Positions 5,377-5,924 of a stretch of DNA of 5,924 nucleotides are shown in pieces. Every line of letters starts with the position of its first letter. The stretch's first letter is position 1. The DNA lies in contig QIGP01000438.1 in NCBI GenBank assembly GCA_003228965.1, positions 1 to 5,924 of the forward strand, read 5' to 3'. The stretch is from Gammaproteobacteria bacterium. Lineage in GTDB: Bacteria; Pseudomonadota; Gammaproteobacteria; Steroidobacterales; SZUA-146. The notes under the pieces are model-generated. The model did no database searches, was not told the origin of the DNA, and worked only from the letters and a program-made list of their open reading frames with translations. The translations under genes and the position numbers were made by a program.

Positions 5377-5924
5377 ATGGTATTAAGCACAAACCGCGGC
5401 GTTGTCATTCTGTTAGGCGTGTTCGCCCAAATCCTGATCACGGTCGTGTTCCTGTGGCGCGTTGAGCCGTATATCGAAAGTCGTCTCGAACGCAGCAGTA
5501 AACAGTCTCTGCACGAGGCTGATTTATCCTGGGCGCGTGTAAAGGCTGACGGGCGCGATATGCAGGTTAGCGGTATGGCGCCAACAACCCGACTTAGAGA
5601 TAAGGCCGTTGGCCTGGTCGAGTCGGTGGCTGGCGTGCGCAAAGTCACCGATAAGCTGTTGGTGGCAACAGCCAAAGCACCCTCGCTTGCGCCCGAAGAA
5701 GCCGATCGAAGAGCCCGTGAGTTGCTAGCGGACATTGAGGACGACGCGCCCATATTCACGCTCGACCTACCCTACGAATTGCACCTTCAGGTTGAGGCAA
5801 CTGTCCTCACGATGAGCGGCCTGGTGCCTGATGCCATTGCGAAAGAAAGCCTGCTTAATCTTGCAAACCGCGAACTTGGGGACGGACGAGTTATCGACCG
5901 CTTAATGATATCGCCTGGTGCTCC
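5377..5924 (+). CDS. Membrane-anchored double BON-domain protein, C-terminus cut by the window edge
   Basis: 182 codons are visible, with no stop before the window ends. Residues 8-27 form a single hydrophobic segment (GVVILLGVF... to W27) near a short N-terminus with one arginine, fitting a membrane anchor with the rest in the periplasm. Residues 50-97 read as a BON domain: 'VSGMAPTTRLRDKAV' (64-78), then 'VAGVRKVTDKLLV' (84-96) with the family G-V-x-x-V-x-x-x-L pattern. A second, more diverged BON-like unit spans about 133-179: 'MSGLVPDAIAKESLL' (146-160), then 'GDGRVIDRLMIS' (168-179). Tandem BON domains after an N-terminal anchor often precede an OmpA-type peptidoglycan-binding domain, as in mycobacterial ArfA/OmpATb. 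That third domain is predicted, not seen. The ATG at 5377 is the first in-frame ATG after a TAA at 5329-5331. AAGAAG (5366-5371) is a modest ribosome binding site 5 bases upstream. It is transcribed divergently from the antiporter. Confidence 0.8.
   Translation, partial: MVLSTNRGVVILLGVFAQILITVVFLWRVEPYIESRLERSSKQSLHEADLSWARVKADGRDMQVSGMAPTTRLRDKAVGLVESVAGVRKVTDKLLVATAKAPSLAPEEADRRARELLADIEDDAPIFTLDLPYELHLQVEATVLTMSGLVPDAIAKESLLNLANRELGDGRVIDRLMISPGA

Noticed and set aside
5322..5759. 145-codon open frame on the minus strand, rich in Ser and Arg
   Set aside because: It is antisense to the BON-domain gene, whose plus-strand translation has clear domain motifs. Its composition is typical of a shadow frame.

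Overview
The window carries five protein-coding genes: four complete, plus one running off the right edge. Overall composition is near half G+C. The families point to a gammaproteobacterium: a DUF4426 lipoprotein, an HU-family histone-like protein with a Lys/Ala-rich N-terminal extension, an NhaP-type antiporter with a TrkA-like tail, and a BON-domain envelope protein. A marine, Cellvibrionales-like host is a guess from overall feel and is not demonstrated. No rRNA, tRNA, CRISPR array, insertion sequence or phage gene is visible. This looks like an ordinary chromosomal housekeeping and accessory stretch, and I found no convincing new defence or mobile system.

Layout. Positions 1-569 hold a promoter and a 165-residue DUF4426 lipoprotein (+). 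Positions 570-737 are intergenic, with a candidate HU promoter and a short inverted repeat. Positions 738-1070 encode an HU-family DNA-binding protein (+), closed by a very strong intrinsic terminator at 1099-1127. An extended -10 promoter at 1138-1146 precedes a fold-type I PLP-dependent aminotransferase (+). Its start is placed at 1201, because an in-frame ATG at 1096 lies at the foot of the HU terminator. The aminotransferase (stop 2349) converges, with 30 bp between them, on a two-gene minus-strand unit. In transcription order that unit is a CPA1 cation/proton antiporter (TTG start at 4926, stop at 3043) and an alpha/beta hydrolase (GTG start at 3033, stop at 2380), separated by 9 nt.

Positions 4927-5376 form a roughly 450-bp divergent intergenic region between the antiporter and a plus-strand BON-domain protein that starts at 5377 and is cut by the window end. 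It is the most structured non-coding stretch here. It holds a 7-bp GC-rich hairpin in the antiporter leader, two perfect 12-bp palindromes, a 10-bp palindrome, a direct repeat spaced 21 bp and a candidate promoter for the BON gene. A possible short coding relic on the minus strand overlaps part of it.

Functionally the genes form separate units. The first three plus-strand genes each appear to have their own promoter. The antiporter and hydrolase are probably co-transcribed. The BON-domain gene is transcribed divergently from the antiporter. Membrane ion exchange and an envelope BON protein sharing one control region could mean joint response to salt or envelope stress, but that is inference.
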